64,000 bases of DNA from positions 1,256,347-1,320,346 of the forward strand of contig CM060107.1 in assembly GCA_030522415.1 (NCBI GenBank), given 5' to 3'. This document shows positions 32,890 to 45,500 of this stretch, one piece after another. The translations under genes were made by a program, and so were the position numbers. The DNA is from Channallabes apus. Lineage: Eukaryota; Chordata; Actinopteri; Siluriformes; Clariidae. A model generated the notes under the pieces. That model saw only the letters and a program-made list of their open reading frames with translations. It was not told the DNA's origin and ran no database searches. Position 1 is the first letter of the stretch; every line of letters begins with the position of its first letter.

Positions 32890-33440
32890 TCTATCAGAAT
32901 CAGAAAAAAGCTTTATTTCCAAGTATGTTTGCAGATACAAGGAATTAGTTTTTGGTACAAAGATCTTGTGATCTCCCTGGACAACAATCAGATAACGCCT
33001 TCAGTCACCATCCACAATTTTGGGGCAACTCTGGACTATCATCTGTCATTTTCCCCACACACACTAACCTTTCTCGCTCTTGTCGATTTCTTCTTTACAA
33101 CATCAAAAGGATCCCCCCCATAGCTTTCTACAAAGGCTACTCAGGTGCTTGTTTATCCATTTGTTAATTCGAGACTGGACTACTGCAAGTCACCTCTGGC
33201 AGGTCTGCCTCTGTCCACCTTTTGTCCTCTGCAGCTGATCCAGAATGCAGCTGCACGTCAAGTTTTCAACCCTCCCAAGGTTTTCCACTCCCTGCACTGG
33301 CTTCCTGTAGGTGCTGCATCACATTCAAAGCACTAATGCTTGCCTACAAAGTTAAAAGCACCCATGTTCCCTCTGATGCTCCATCACTTCTCGACTGGTC
33401 CCACAACCTGAGATTAAGGAAGACAGGTATGTAGATTTTC
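32890..33440. mobile_element. fragments of two LINEs
   Basis: 32893-32950 is a LINE 3' tail on the minus strand (inverse ends ...gctttttctgattctgatag). 32960-33440 on the plus strand is an L2-type reverse transcriptase C-terminal relic: FVNSRLDYCKSPLAGLP, LQLIQNAAARQVFN and SLHWLPVGAA are readable in two frames. Confidence 0.65.
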
Positions 33441-33835
33441 TGTTCTGGTACTTAAGTGGTGAAATTATCTTCCTCTAGATGTTCGTACAGCTGAGTCACA
33501 GGAAATCTATAAGTGACGAGTAAAGACTTATCTCAGGAAACCTTTGAAGGTGTTTTGGTTTAATGAGCTGATTAGAGTGTGACACAATGAGAACTTATCT
33601 CAGACTTTTTGGGTTGTCATTAGGTGTAATCCAAAATTATTACAATTAAAAGAAATAAACACTGATAAAACGCTGGTAACATATCAGTCTGTGTGTAATG
33701 AATCTATAGATTAATCTGAATCATTTTGTTTTAGTTTTATTCGTCATTTACTTATTTTATGTTCCAGTTTTTATAGAAAGTTAAGCTGCTGTGCGACTAG
33801 ATTAACTGTGTTTTACTTTGTGTTTGATTAACTGG

Positions 33836-35135
33836 GAATATGAAGGAATATGTAAATGGGGTTAGCATTACAGCCAGAGATTCAAAATGAAAATGAAAAT
33901 AAATAAATAAATAAATAAACATGTGAATCTCTATTTTTAAAGAAATTTATTTCATTTACTTTCATTGCTCTAAAGAAGACAGTAATTTTTAATGAAAACA
34001 ATGAAAACACAATAAGCATGATTATGATACAAATAACACATTTTCTTTAAAAAGGGTTCTCTTTTTTGTAATGCACTTACTAAAATAATAAAGAATATTG
34101 CAATAATAATAATATAGCTAATACATTAATAAAGATAAAGAATAAAAAGATTAAAGAGAAAGATGTTGAAAGGGCGTCATGGTAGCAGGGGTGTAAATCC
34201 CGGGGGGGGGGGGGGGGGGGGACATGTCCCCCCCAATCCGCGAGTTGTCCCCCCGCCCCCCTCCCAAAAAAAAAAAAAACGCATTCTCTATTGTGAAAAA
34301 TATATGTATGTATACCTAAGATAATTGTGTAAGTAGAAAAAAACCCAGCAAAAACTGCATTTAGAAAGAGTTGAGTTAGGGTTAGGGTTAGGGAACAATT
34401 TCTTTAATGTTTTCGGAGTTGTGGCTGTTCAGTAGAAAGTAATAAGTTCACCAATTTACAGTATGATCTTTCAATTTAACAAGTGTAATGTAAACACGTT
34501 ATGAGTATGGAAAACATCTTTTCCTGCATTTTTTTCTGCTTCAGGAGTCAGTCTGTTCTGAGACAGTGAGAGTAGAGGAAGTGGGCAGATTCAGAACCAG
34601 GGAGGGAGCCGGAGACAGCAGAACAAAGAGATGATATTGCAGCACCAGCACAGGGAGCACAGTTTTTAGTTTAGATCTCATGTTTACATTTTATTGTATG
34701 TTGATGGCTTGACTGTAAACAACATAAACAATGCAATAAATAGTTTTTGAAAAATCTGCTTTGTCATTGAACTTGAGAAAAACTTTGAAAATAACCATAA
34801 TGGTGCAGTCTCCGTGCTACAATAATAATGATAGAAGCAAAGTTTTTCACCGTGGGGACATACTGTATCTTTATAAGTATAATTTCACTGTATTATTTGT
34901 GTCCCCTTCAAAAATTGCTCATGAGAAATTTTATATTTATTGTCCCCCCCTACTGTTAAATGAAATTTACGCCCATGCATGGTAGTAGTGAACACAAGAC
35001 GTTTTCTTAACTTGAGATTTTAAGTGGCTTATGAGCTTTAGTGCTTCATACAGCCTCATGTTTACGATGTCAAAATTTGGGATAAATAGTGCATTTCAAA
35101 ATGCACACAAAAATTAAAACAAACAAGAAAACTTA
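33836..35135. repeat. paralogous block matching 16262-16950, split by a hAT element
   Basis: The flanks of the hAT insertion (33836-34177 and 34986-35135) align with 16262-16950 in order and orientation. The uninterrupted copy shows the pre-insertion arrangement. Confidence 0.55.
34178..34985. mobile_element. nonautonomous hAT element with 8-bp target duplication
   Basis: The element 34186-34977 is bounded by catggtag on both sides (34178-34185, 34978-34985), the 8-bp duplication typical of hAT. Ends read CAGGGGTGTAAATCC and, reverse-complemented from the right, CATGGGCGTAAATTTC. Just inside are G runs followed by GGGACATGTCCCCCCC. No transposase frame in 792 bp. Confidence 0.85.
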
Positions 35136-35138
35136 AGC

Positions 35139-35893
35139 TAAGTTTACACTGTCAGTTAAACGTGACCCAATTCCGATTTTTTGCTCATATGTGACACATA
35201 TCGGATATGTTCTATGTCCGTGTAAACAGGAAAAAAACGCATGCATTCCGATATTTCGAGATCAGTTTCAGGCCTCCTTCATATGTGGAAATAAATCGGA
35301 TATGAATCAGATATGTGCTAATGTGATTGTCGTGTAAACAGACGGATTTTCTGAGTCATTGTGTGCTGTCCGTCATTAAAACAGCGACTTCTTCGCGGTT
35401 TAATGACATAATGGTATTCTCCGGTGGAAACGTGTGTGGAATGATAACCCCGCAGGTGACATGGAAAAGGAAAAGCACCCCGCATCACCCCCCCCCCCCC
35501 CCACACACAAACACACCGCCTTGTGCCAATGCTTATTTGGGATAAATAACATTAAGAAATCAGTATTTGGTGAATGAAGCATATGCACAGGCTGCAATTA
35601 TGGCTTCTTTTCCTCCTCCTCCATTTTAAAATCATGGTGACGTTTTGTGAACTTTGCATATATCACAGAGCGTTAAGCATATTTCACCTTTGTCTATCTT
35701 GGCTAGTTTGTAGCGCAAGAACCTCCCTTTAAGTATGCGCAATGTTTCAGATGGTATGACAAGTGGAAACACGTGTATCGGATATGAGTAATAGTTAAAA
35801 TAACTTGTAAACAGACGGTCAAAAAAATCTGATATACTGTAGGCAAAAAATCTGAATTGGGCATCGAGACCTGCAGTGTAAGCAGGGCTTTAG
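35139..35893. mobile_element. MITE-like DNA element
   Basis: The left end acgtgacccaattccgattt-ttgc is mirrored at the right by caaaaaatctgaattggg; internal tcggatatg motifs recur on both sides with aagtttacactg/cagtgtaag termini. No coding capacity. Confidence 0.55.
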
Positions 35894-35993
35894 AGATGTG
35901 TGCATGGGTTCCTGATTTGTACTATGGCTTTTCATCATCATCATGATCTGTTATGGAAACTGACAACTACCATCTTTCTTTGTAATGCTTATA

Positions 35994-36244
35994 CAGTGGA
36001 ACCTTGGATTATGAGCGTAATTCGTTCCGGAAGCGGGCTCATATTCCAAAACGCCAAATTTAATTGTCCCATAAGAAATAATGGAAACTCAAATTATTCG
36101 TTCTACAGATCAAAAAATATATACATAAAAATAATTAATACAAAATATAAAGTAAAAATAAAACAAATTAACCTGCACTTTACTTTAAAAAAAAAGTAAA
36201 AATAAATCACAACAGATAAGTGTTTCCATTTGGGTGTGCTGCCG

Positions 36245-36281
<37 letters not shown>

Positions 36282-36977
36282 TGTGTTTGTGAGGCTAGAG
36301 TAAAAGGAGACTTTAGCTTTCAGCCCCTCCTGTCTCCCGCTTGCGCGCATACTAATGGAATCACTGCTGTAAAGTAAAACAAACAAATAAATGAACCTGA
36401 CTTTACCTTTGAAAAGAATCGCGACAGAGCAGTGTTTCTGTGTAGAGAAAAGAGTGTGTGTACGTATGAGTGTGTACTGGCACAGTGTCAAATTATGCAT
36501 ACGGACACACATAACGACAGGCTGAATCAGAGGGAGAAAATAGATTTTTAATCTCTTTAATGAGAATTTCTTTTGCTTTACACGCGCACACACGTGTTAT
36601 AAGAAACAGTACGCGCACGCTCTACACACACGCTTTCAAACACAAAATAAAATATGTTTTACACACACACACACACACACGTGGTCACAGTGTTATAGTA
36701 AACAGTACACACATGATTATACCAGTAAGAGACGAGCACTAAGACCCAGCAGGAGAGACGATTACCCACAATACCGCAGCACAAAGAGAGTAAAAAAGTT
36801 GGCTCAGTTGTGATCACGTGACCCTCAGCGTCAAAACAAGAAGCGCATGCGTGATACATGATACTCGGTGCTCGTAAACCAAGACTTGCTCGTTTTTCAA
36901 GTCAAAATTGATTAAAAATCTTTGCTCGTCTTGCGGAACACTCACAAACCACGTTACTCGTAATCCAAGGTTTCACT
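35994..36977. mobile_element. MITE with TA-flanked inverted ends
   Basis: It begins CAGTGGAACCTTGGATTATG and ends with the inverse AAGTGAAACCTTGGATTACG, next to TA on each side. It contains a (GT)n run at 36245-36280 and an AC run at 36661-36680. Same family as 5779-6250. Confidence 0.6.
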
Positions 36978-37182
36978 TTACATTTGAGGACAATGGAATG
37001 GGTGTGAAATATTTATCCGGAAACACAACAATGCCTAACTGCAGATCATCATTTCTCTGGTATTGAGGCCTACATTTAATAATGTATAGTAATGCTATTG
37101 TGCTTCAAAGGAGTTAACTTATTGACAGTAAGAAAGCCTTGAGTGAGAAAATTATTCTTTATCCACAGCACTGATATAAAAT

Positions 37183-37196
37183 TTACACAGCTCCAC
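37183..37196 (-). CDS. terminal cytoplasmic exon of composite class I
   Basis: Acceptor ttttctctttcag, then phase-1 frame GGAV followed by TAA at 37183-37185. Its surroundings recur (inverted) at 19.2 kb, supporting identity as the class I 3' end. Confidence 0.5.
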
Positions 37197-40100
37197 CTGA
37201 AAGAGAAAAGAAATATTGGTCATTAAACAGAAATATGGAGCATCAGGACCTCAGTGATCTTTACTGTAGTACTGACTCATGAGAAATTATTCAATTAATC
37301 AGAATTCACAGGAGACTTTTGACCTCAGCTGTAGTACTGTGGCCTTACAGTAAGGAAGGAGTTCAGCACTGGATATCTGATTCTCTTGTAACGTTGCTTC
37401 CACCCACCCCAAATTCTGGGTGTAAAATTTGGGTCCTGTGTGGGTCCCAAATTCATATATAATCTTTAGAGTTTAAGTTTCTATCAAGTCTTAATAATAA
37501 TAATAATATCTCAGTTTTATATAGCGCCTTTCAAAATACCCAAGGTCGCTTTACAGTATGAGGCGTGTGTAATGTAAGCATGTACGTGGGGGAGGGGGGG
37601 GACTAGAGGTCAATGGCCTCTGTGAAGAGATGTGTTTTGAGGTACTTGTTGAACAGGGGTAGTGAGGGGGCACACTGGACATGAGGGGGTAGCTTGTTCC
37701 AGAGATTGGGGGCAGCTACATTAAAGGCTCTGTCGCCAAAGGTCTTGAGTCTGCTGTGGGGGACGATCAGCTGGCCCTTAGAAGAGGACCGCAGGGACCT
37801 CAGAGGGGTGTAAGGGTGAAGGAGATCAGTAAGGTAGTGGGGAGCCAGTCCATGGAGAGATTTGTAGGTGAGGAGGAGGACTTTGTAACTGATGCGTGAT
37901 TTGATGGGGAGCCAGTGAAGCTGTTTGAGAATGGGAGTGATGTGGTGCCAGGGCCTAGTGCCTGTTAGAACCCTTGCAGCAGCATCCTGGACATATTGCA
38001 GTCTATCCAGGGCTTTGTTTGGCAGACCTGACAAGATGGCATTGCAATAGTCCAGACGGGAGGAGATGAAAGAGTGGATGAGGGTCTCTGTTACTGAAAC
38101 AGAGAGTGAGGGCCTGAGTCTGGAGATGTTCCTTAGGTGATACAAGGCAGATTTGGTAATTCTTTTGATATGAGACTGAAATGATAGAGTAAATGATTTT
38201 GTGTTTGTCTTATCTGCTTGCTAATCATCATGCAAGACAACCAAATGTGAAACGTCTCGGGTTACTTTGCTGTAACCCTGTTCCCTGAAAAAGCGGGAAC
38301 GAGATGCTGCGTGAAAACGCTATGGGAAACATCTCTCTGTTTACCAGTTGTAAAGCATGTGTGTATCAAACACGCCAAATTTTGGCTTATATAACCTCAG
38401 CCAGGTGACGTCATCTGATGAAGAGCACCTGCAGGTTATAAATAGGAGTGAACCGGAAACATCCTCAGGTCAATTTTGTCTGAAAGGACGTCCAGTCATG
38501 CAAGCGATGTGGCATTGGAGCGCAGCATCTCGTTCCCGCTTTTTCAGGGAACAAGGTTACAGCAAAGTAACCCGTGACGTTCCCTTTCAAAAGCTACACT
38601 CGATGTTGCGTGAAAACTTATTTTGAAGATTTTACACCAGGGTTACGCGTGCCATCATACTGAACCACTGCATTGCAAAATACATGTGCTGTGCTTGAGA
38701 CTTCCATTCCATTTCAGAAAGCCGTCACAAAGAGCTGAACATCAACTCAGACATGCACAGTAAACACCAGGCGAGTGTCTTAAACACACTTAATTATTGA
38801 ACCTGCTTGAGAATATTAGAACTGCTTGAGATTTGTCTACAATCCTCCTCATCAGCAGCTGTCTCTGGTTTCTACTTTGGACTACAGAGTGATGGAGTGA
38901 ATCTCTGTGTAGAAAACAAGGCTTACCAGAATTATTCGAAACCACAGAGGTCTGTAGCAAGGGGATGTCCACAGGAGCTGGAACACAAAAACCACCGTGA
39001 TCATTAAATAGGAGACAAATACATAAATATAACAATGTAAGGAAAGATGCTAAAGAGAGACTTAAAACGTCTGTAAAGACTATGAGTAATGCCAGAAATG
39101 ATCCCAGGAGCCTTTTTTCACAAATTATAGTACACACACTTTCAGTACCTCTTAGTGTTTTATGATTTTTTTCTCTAGACTGTGTGAAGTCTAACAAGCT
39201 TCTCCTCTCTCTCTGAGTTCTTCCTCATTCCTTGGCAATACTTGCTATCATTGGTCACCAGATGCCTATAAAACTTCCTGAATGGATCATGCTATGTAAT
39301 GTAAGTGATTCTCCGGGTGTTTGGCTCAGGATTTATATTCCTCTTTGATCTGTGAATAATGGGAGAATATTCTGACACACTGTCATGGTTGAGTGTGTGT
39401 TTGTGTCTCTCCAAATCGACAAGCAATCGACAAACACGTTGAAGCAAACGGATAGATCTAGTAGTGCACTCATCTGTCACTTAACACTATCTGTGTACAA
39501 GAGGTATCTCTCTCACTCTCACTCACTCATCCTGTAGAGGGTCACATACTGTTCCTGTAGGAAACCCACCAGGCACAGTATGAACATGCAAACTCCACAA
39601 ATTTAGACCCGAGCCGGGAATTAACTAATTAACACAGTGATGTTCCCTGTTGTGTCATAACTCCCGCACACCCACTTCCTTCACAAAGGTGCACCTTTAG
39701 GCCTCAACTTTAGCCCGCATTTTTCTATCATTTATTTAATTATTTTTGTTTTTATTATATTAATTATAATACTATATATTTTTACAGTAAACATTTGATT
39801 GTTTCAAGCAGGTAAATTTACTCTTTTTATTTGCATCTGGTTTCTACTTCAGAATAGATAATTATAGAGATTTACTGTAGGGGATCTCTGTTTACACACT
39901 GAGATGTAAAACATTAGAATATATTACATTTGAAGTAAAAAAACAATCTATTAAAGTTAAAGTAAAACACATGCATGATGTTCCAAAAGTCAATGAGTTG
40001 ATCATGTTAAATAACACATGCATGTGTTATTACACATAATTTGTGTAACACATAATTTGATCAAATCCAGAGTGATGATGATTTTTGCCATAACGGAGTG

Positions 40101-42537
40101 TTCCCTCTGTAGGTGAAAATAATGACTGGCTCATATTAACTACACATTCCACCTACCTGTAACAGGTGCTGAAGGACCTCCATTACTCTGTGCCTGTGTC
40201 CCTGAAAACGTCACACAAAAAGAGCTGATCTTCAACATGCAATAATTAAAACATTAATACAATGATCTTAAATAAACCTCAAGATTTTTCCATTTCTAAT
40301 ATCACTGATATTCGTCTCGATATAATTTAACTCATAGATAAACGTGTGATATTGACCAGACAGCATTTTTAATGTTTTTACACCATGAGATTGATCATGA
40401 GAACTGATTATTATATTATTATTTTTGTTTTAGTACTGAGCTCAGCTGGTTTTCAACACTGCTTGACATTAATAATGACTATTTTACTTAATATTACATA
40501 TAATCATACATATAATATTGTATAGAAAGAAAAAAGAAAGAAAGAAAAAAAACTTTATTAATCCCAAAGGGAAATTGCTTAAATAATAATACATACTGTA
40601 TACAGTAATGCTATAATACTACACTTTATATAAGTACTATACACTAACATATTATATATTGTCCAAAGTGCAAAATTACTAATTAACTTTTTTTCTTGCT
40701 AGTGCATGGCTGTGTATGGCTTTTTAAATATGGAATTTATTGAATAATCTTCAGACATAAACAAATCATAGTTAAAAAAAAAAGTATTTTAGTCAAGAAG
40801 TTAGTCAAGAACAGGCATCTGAAGTTATGCCTTTGGGCCCCTGACAGCTTCAGACTCCTGTTCTTGTTTGGCAGGAAAGAATTCTGATGTTTTTGTTTTG
40901 TTACCGCAGAAGGTCCTAGTTTGTTGGTATCAGTAAATAACAATATTAACTAGTTTTATAGTCTAATGCTATTGCACTTTTGCCTTTATAATTTTTCGCG
41001 CTTTTCTGGAGAATGTGCGTATCTCCTCATCAACAAGCGGAGTCCATCACCAAACAATTAAAACTCCAACACAGAGGTACGTTATCATGTCTATTCAGCT
41101 TGTTCAGTGTGTAGAATGCAGGATGTTTAGACATTCTTCCTCCGTCGTTAGTGATAATTTTACTTGTGATAGGTGTGTGTTAGTGAGCACTCCGACGTAG
41201 AAGATATTAACGTTAGACTTTAGAGAGGTTACGAGAGCGTGAGAGCAGCGTTATTGCTGTAGCGGAAAGTCTGGGTGCCACAGGGAGAGAACAGCCCCCG
41301 ACTCCGGCATTAGAGCCCTCACAGCGGGGCGAGTGGTTGTCGAAGTGGCTAAGGCTAGCCCACCGGAGCACACCTCCTCTGCACTTCACGTGTCGAACAG
41401 GTTTGCTCTCCTCAGTGCTGCACCCGCTGAGAAACCTGAAAGAGCTCTGGTTATAGGAGACTCTATACTGAGGCACGTGACATTAGCTAGACCTTTAGGG
41501 GCGCCAGCGGCAGTGGTTAGGTGTATCCCGGGAGCCAGAGCACCGGACATAGCAGGTAAAACTTTTTCAATAACAAAATCATAAATATTAGGCAAAAAAT
41601 TCAGGCTTTGAAACCGGACAATTTAAGTTTGATACAGATGATAAACTAATCACATCACATCACATCAGAACATAGAATACTTTGAAGAGAATGAAATAAT
41701 TTCACTCATCACTTCTGCAAAATCATTAACCTGTATATTAGACCCTATACCGACACATTTTCTCAAAGAGATAGTGTCGGAAATAACAATAATATTAAAA
41801 AAATATAATATCTTCACTCGTCATCGATTTAAAAAACCTCCTATTGATGTATAAAGTATTAAATGGTTTCGAGCTACACATGTTGCTTCTGGTTGGAGAT
41901 CTGGTCACATGGACGCCCCATGTGGTCTGTCTGGGATGCGTGTGGTGACTGAGGACGGTTCCACTTCACCATAATGGCGGTCCTGTTCTCGGCTGATACA
42001 GACAGCTGTTTCTCTGAGGACTTGTGACTGCAGTCGCTCGATAGTTCAGGACTGGAGTTTCCTACAGTCTACCTGATCCTCCAATAACCAACTGGACTCC
42101 TTAAACACATCTCCTGTTATACTGTAAACTTCCAGCCTCCTGACACACAGTATGAGTGCAGATCAATCCCTGCTATCCGTTATCACCCAGATGAGGATGG
42201 GTTCCCTGTTGAGTCTGGTTCCTCTCAAGGTTTCTCACTATTACATCTCAGGGAGTTTTTCCTTGCCACTGTCGCCCTCGGCTCGTTCATTAGTGATGAT
42301 CTGATCGTTCTGTTTCACACACATTCACATCTCATACAAACTTAAATAATTATTTTGATTGTGTAAAGCTGCTTTGCTACAATGACAATTGTTAAAGCGC
42401 TATACAAATAAAATTGAATTGAATTGAATGTTTTCTTCTGTTGTAGCTCATCCACCTGAACCACTTCCTGCAACCTCCAACCAATCTGATCATTTTTCTC
42501 AACCACAGAACATTTTTTTAGTAAGGTAGTCACAGTG

Positions 42538-42581
<44 letters not shown>

Positions 42582-45500
42582 TGTGCGTGTGCATGTGAAA
42601 AGCCCACCAGGAGTTTCTAACAGTTTCTGAAATGCTTAAATCAGCAGATGTGGTAACAACCACACCGTGTTATAGTCAGAGAGATCATGTTTTTTTCTTG
42701 ACTCTGATGTTTGATGTGAACTTTAACTGAAAGTTGCTTCTACCCAAGTAATTGAGAGTATAGAACATTATGATGAAGTGGCTCTACTCACTGTCTTGGT
42801 TTATATTCAAGTAAAAGACAACACATCCAACCACCGCCAGTGTCACCAGAACTCCGATCACTGCTCCGATGATACCAGTCAGAAGAGGCCAGGATGGCTC
42901 GGATGTACCACCCAGGCCAGGATGTGGGGTGTGTTGGGTGTTTTCTTTAACAGAAAAAACAAATCAATGAAAGGCCAGGAAATGCCTAGATCGAGCAACT
43001 ACCCCTATATACTCCAGCATTAGTGCACACTGTAATAGTAGAAATGAGGTCCGTGCAAACAAGATATTATACTTACTCAATTGTGTAATTATTGGTTCTT
43101 TAAATGTGCTGTGAGTCACATAACAATCATAAAGATCTTTGTCATTTTCTGTGATATCCACACTCTTCCTCAGCTGGTAGGTGCCATCACCATTGGGTCT
43201 GATTCCTGAAGATGTTACCAGATGTTCAGGTAGGGATATTCTCAACTTTCTTATATTCATCTCCACATCTTTAGAATAGAACCCTGTGGCCATGCTGGTC
43301 AGTGTCAGCTTGCTGGGGTCAGTCACTGATTTCTCTGTAAATAGATGCACCTCTGAGGGAGCTGAAACAAAATACAGAGTTAGTTTTGCTTCTAATTTGA
43401 TCAAAGTGACTTGAGTAACATCCTTTAGCTACTCACAATGCTTCCTAAGCTCTTCTTTTCCATAGTTAATGAACTTGGTGAGCCAGTCCACACACTCTCT
43501 CTCCAGGTAGTCCTTGGTGTACTGGTTAAGGATGGCCACATCATTCCACTTCCTTTTGGTCGGCTCAGCCTCCGGGACTGCAGCGATCCACCTCGAGTTT
43601 ACATTATCGAAGGAGAGGAACTCATCACCATCGTAGGCGTACTCACTGACTCCTCTCAAAAATGTCATTCTTCCATCTGAGTCTTCATTAACCACACAGC
43701 CGTGTCTCCACTGAAGGACATGAAGGTCTGAAATGTGCAGTGAAGACATTTAATAATAATTATTAACTTATTAATAATAAATAAACCTCTGATGTTTAAT
43801 TAATGATATAAAGGAAAATTTACTAACCAGCCTTATTGTGTCTCATTCGATCAATCAGGATGTCCACATTGACCTTAAACCACTGCTCTTTACTCCTGCG
43901 GGACTGAGTTCCTTTCTCCCAGTAATCCACGGGCATCTTCTCTCTCATCCAGTCCTGTTTAGGAACCTTAACCTGAGTCTTACTGTCATAGTAGTCGATC
44001 ATTTGATCATCCAGCATTCCCATAGCGATGAACGTATAAATTCCGGGCAGGTTGAGGGGTTTAGAGAGGGCCGTGTAGGTGTAAAAGAGAGAGTGCTCAA
44101 CTGGAGAAGACATACAAAAAATATTGAATGAATTATACTGTATAATATACGTGTGCTGTATAATGCATAAATAAACAAAATTTTAAAATTCTGCTTGATT
44201 TACATGAGCTTTGAAAATTATATACGTATATTTTTTACTGTTTAATTTTTTAGTGATACCAGTCAGAAGAGGCCAGGATCGCTCGGATGTACCACCCAGG
44301 CCAGGATCGCTCGGATGTGGGGTGGGTTGGGTGTTTTCTTTAACAGAAACAACAAATCGATGAAAGGCCAGGAAATGCCTAGATCGAGCAACTACCCCTA
44401 TATACTCCAGCATTAGTGCATACAGTAAGCAGGTAATAGTAGAAATGAGGTCCGTGCAAACAAGATATTATACTTACTCAATTGTGTAGGTATTGGTTCT
44501 TTAAGGGTGCTGTGAGTCACATAACAATCATAAAGATTTTTGTCATTTTCTGTGATCTCCAGACTTTTCCTCAGCTGGTAGGTGCCATCACCATTTGGTC
44601 TGATTCCTGAAGATGTTACCAGATGTTCAGGTAGGGATATTCTAAACTTCCTTATATTCATCTCCACATCTTTAGAATAGAACCCTGTGGCCATGCAGGT
44701 CAGAGTCAGCTTGCTGCGGCCAATCACTGATTTCTTAAACAATTTGTACACGTCTGGTGGAGCTGAAAACAAGGACAACTTTTATTATATTTTACTTCTT
44801 TTTTAAGAAAAATTTAAATCATGAAATAAAGTGATTCTTTTAATACCCTTTAGCTACTCACAATGCTTCCTACGCTCTTCTTTTCCATAGTTAATGAACT
44901 TGGTGATCCAGTCCACACACTCTCTCTCCAGGTAGCCCTTGGCGTACTGGTTAAGGATGGCCACATCATCCCACGTCCTTTTGGTCAGCTCAGCTGCCGG
45001 GACTGCAGCGATCCACCTCGAGTTTACATCATCGAAGGAAAGGAAATCATCACCATCGTAGCCGTACTCACTGACTCCGCTCAAAAATGTCATTCTTCCA
45101 TCTGAGTCTTCATTAACCACACAGCCGTGTCTCCACTGAAGGACATGAAGGTCTGAAATGTGCAGTGAAGACATTTAATAATAATTACTCCAAAGTAAAC
45201 CTCTGATTTTTGATGAATGAAATACAATGAAAATTACTAACCAGCCTTATTGTGCTTCATCCGATCAATCAGGATGTCCACGTTGACCTTAAACCACTGC
45301 TCTTTACTCCTGCGGGACTGAGTTCCTTTCTCCCAGTAATCCTCTGGCATCTTCTCTTTCATCCAGTCCTGTCTAGGAACCTTAACCTGAGTGTTACTGC
45401 TGTAGTAGTCGAGTTCTCGATCATCCAGCATTCCCAGTGCAGTGAAGTCATAGACTCCAGGAAGATCCAGAGGTTTAGAGAGAGCAGTGTAGGTGTAATA

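Noticed and set aside
38807..38880. Minus-strand frame with [17 protein letters not shown] as an extra class I tail exon
   Set aside because: The residues look tail-like, but the phase needed to join the neighbouring phase-1 exons gives an early stop, and no matching acceptor in the right phase was found.
44113..44253. Separate leader or promoter for cassette 2 between the cassettes
   Set aside because: The interval is AT-rich, about 150 bp, and has no ATG followed by a hydrophobic run and phase-1 donor.
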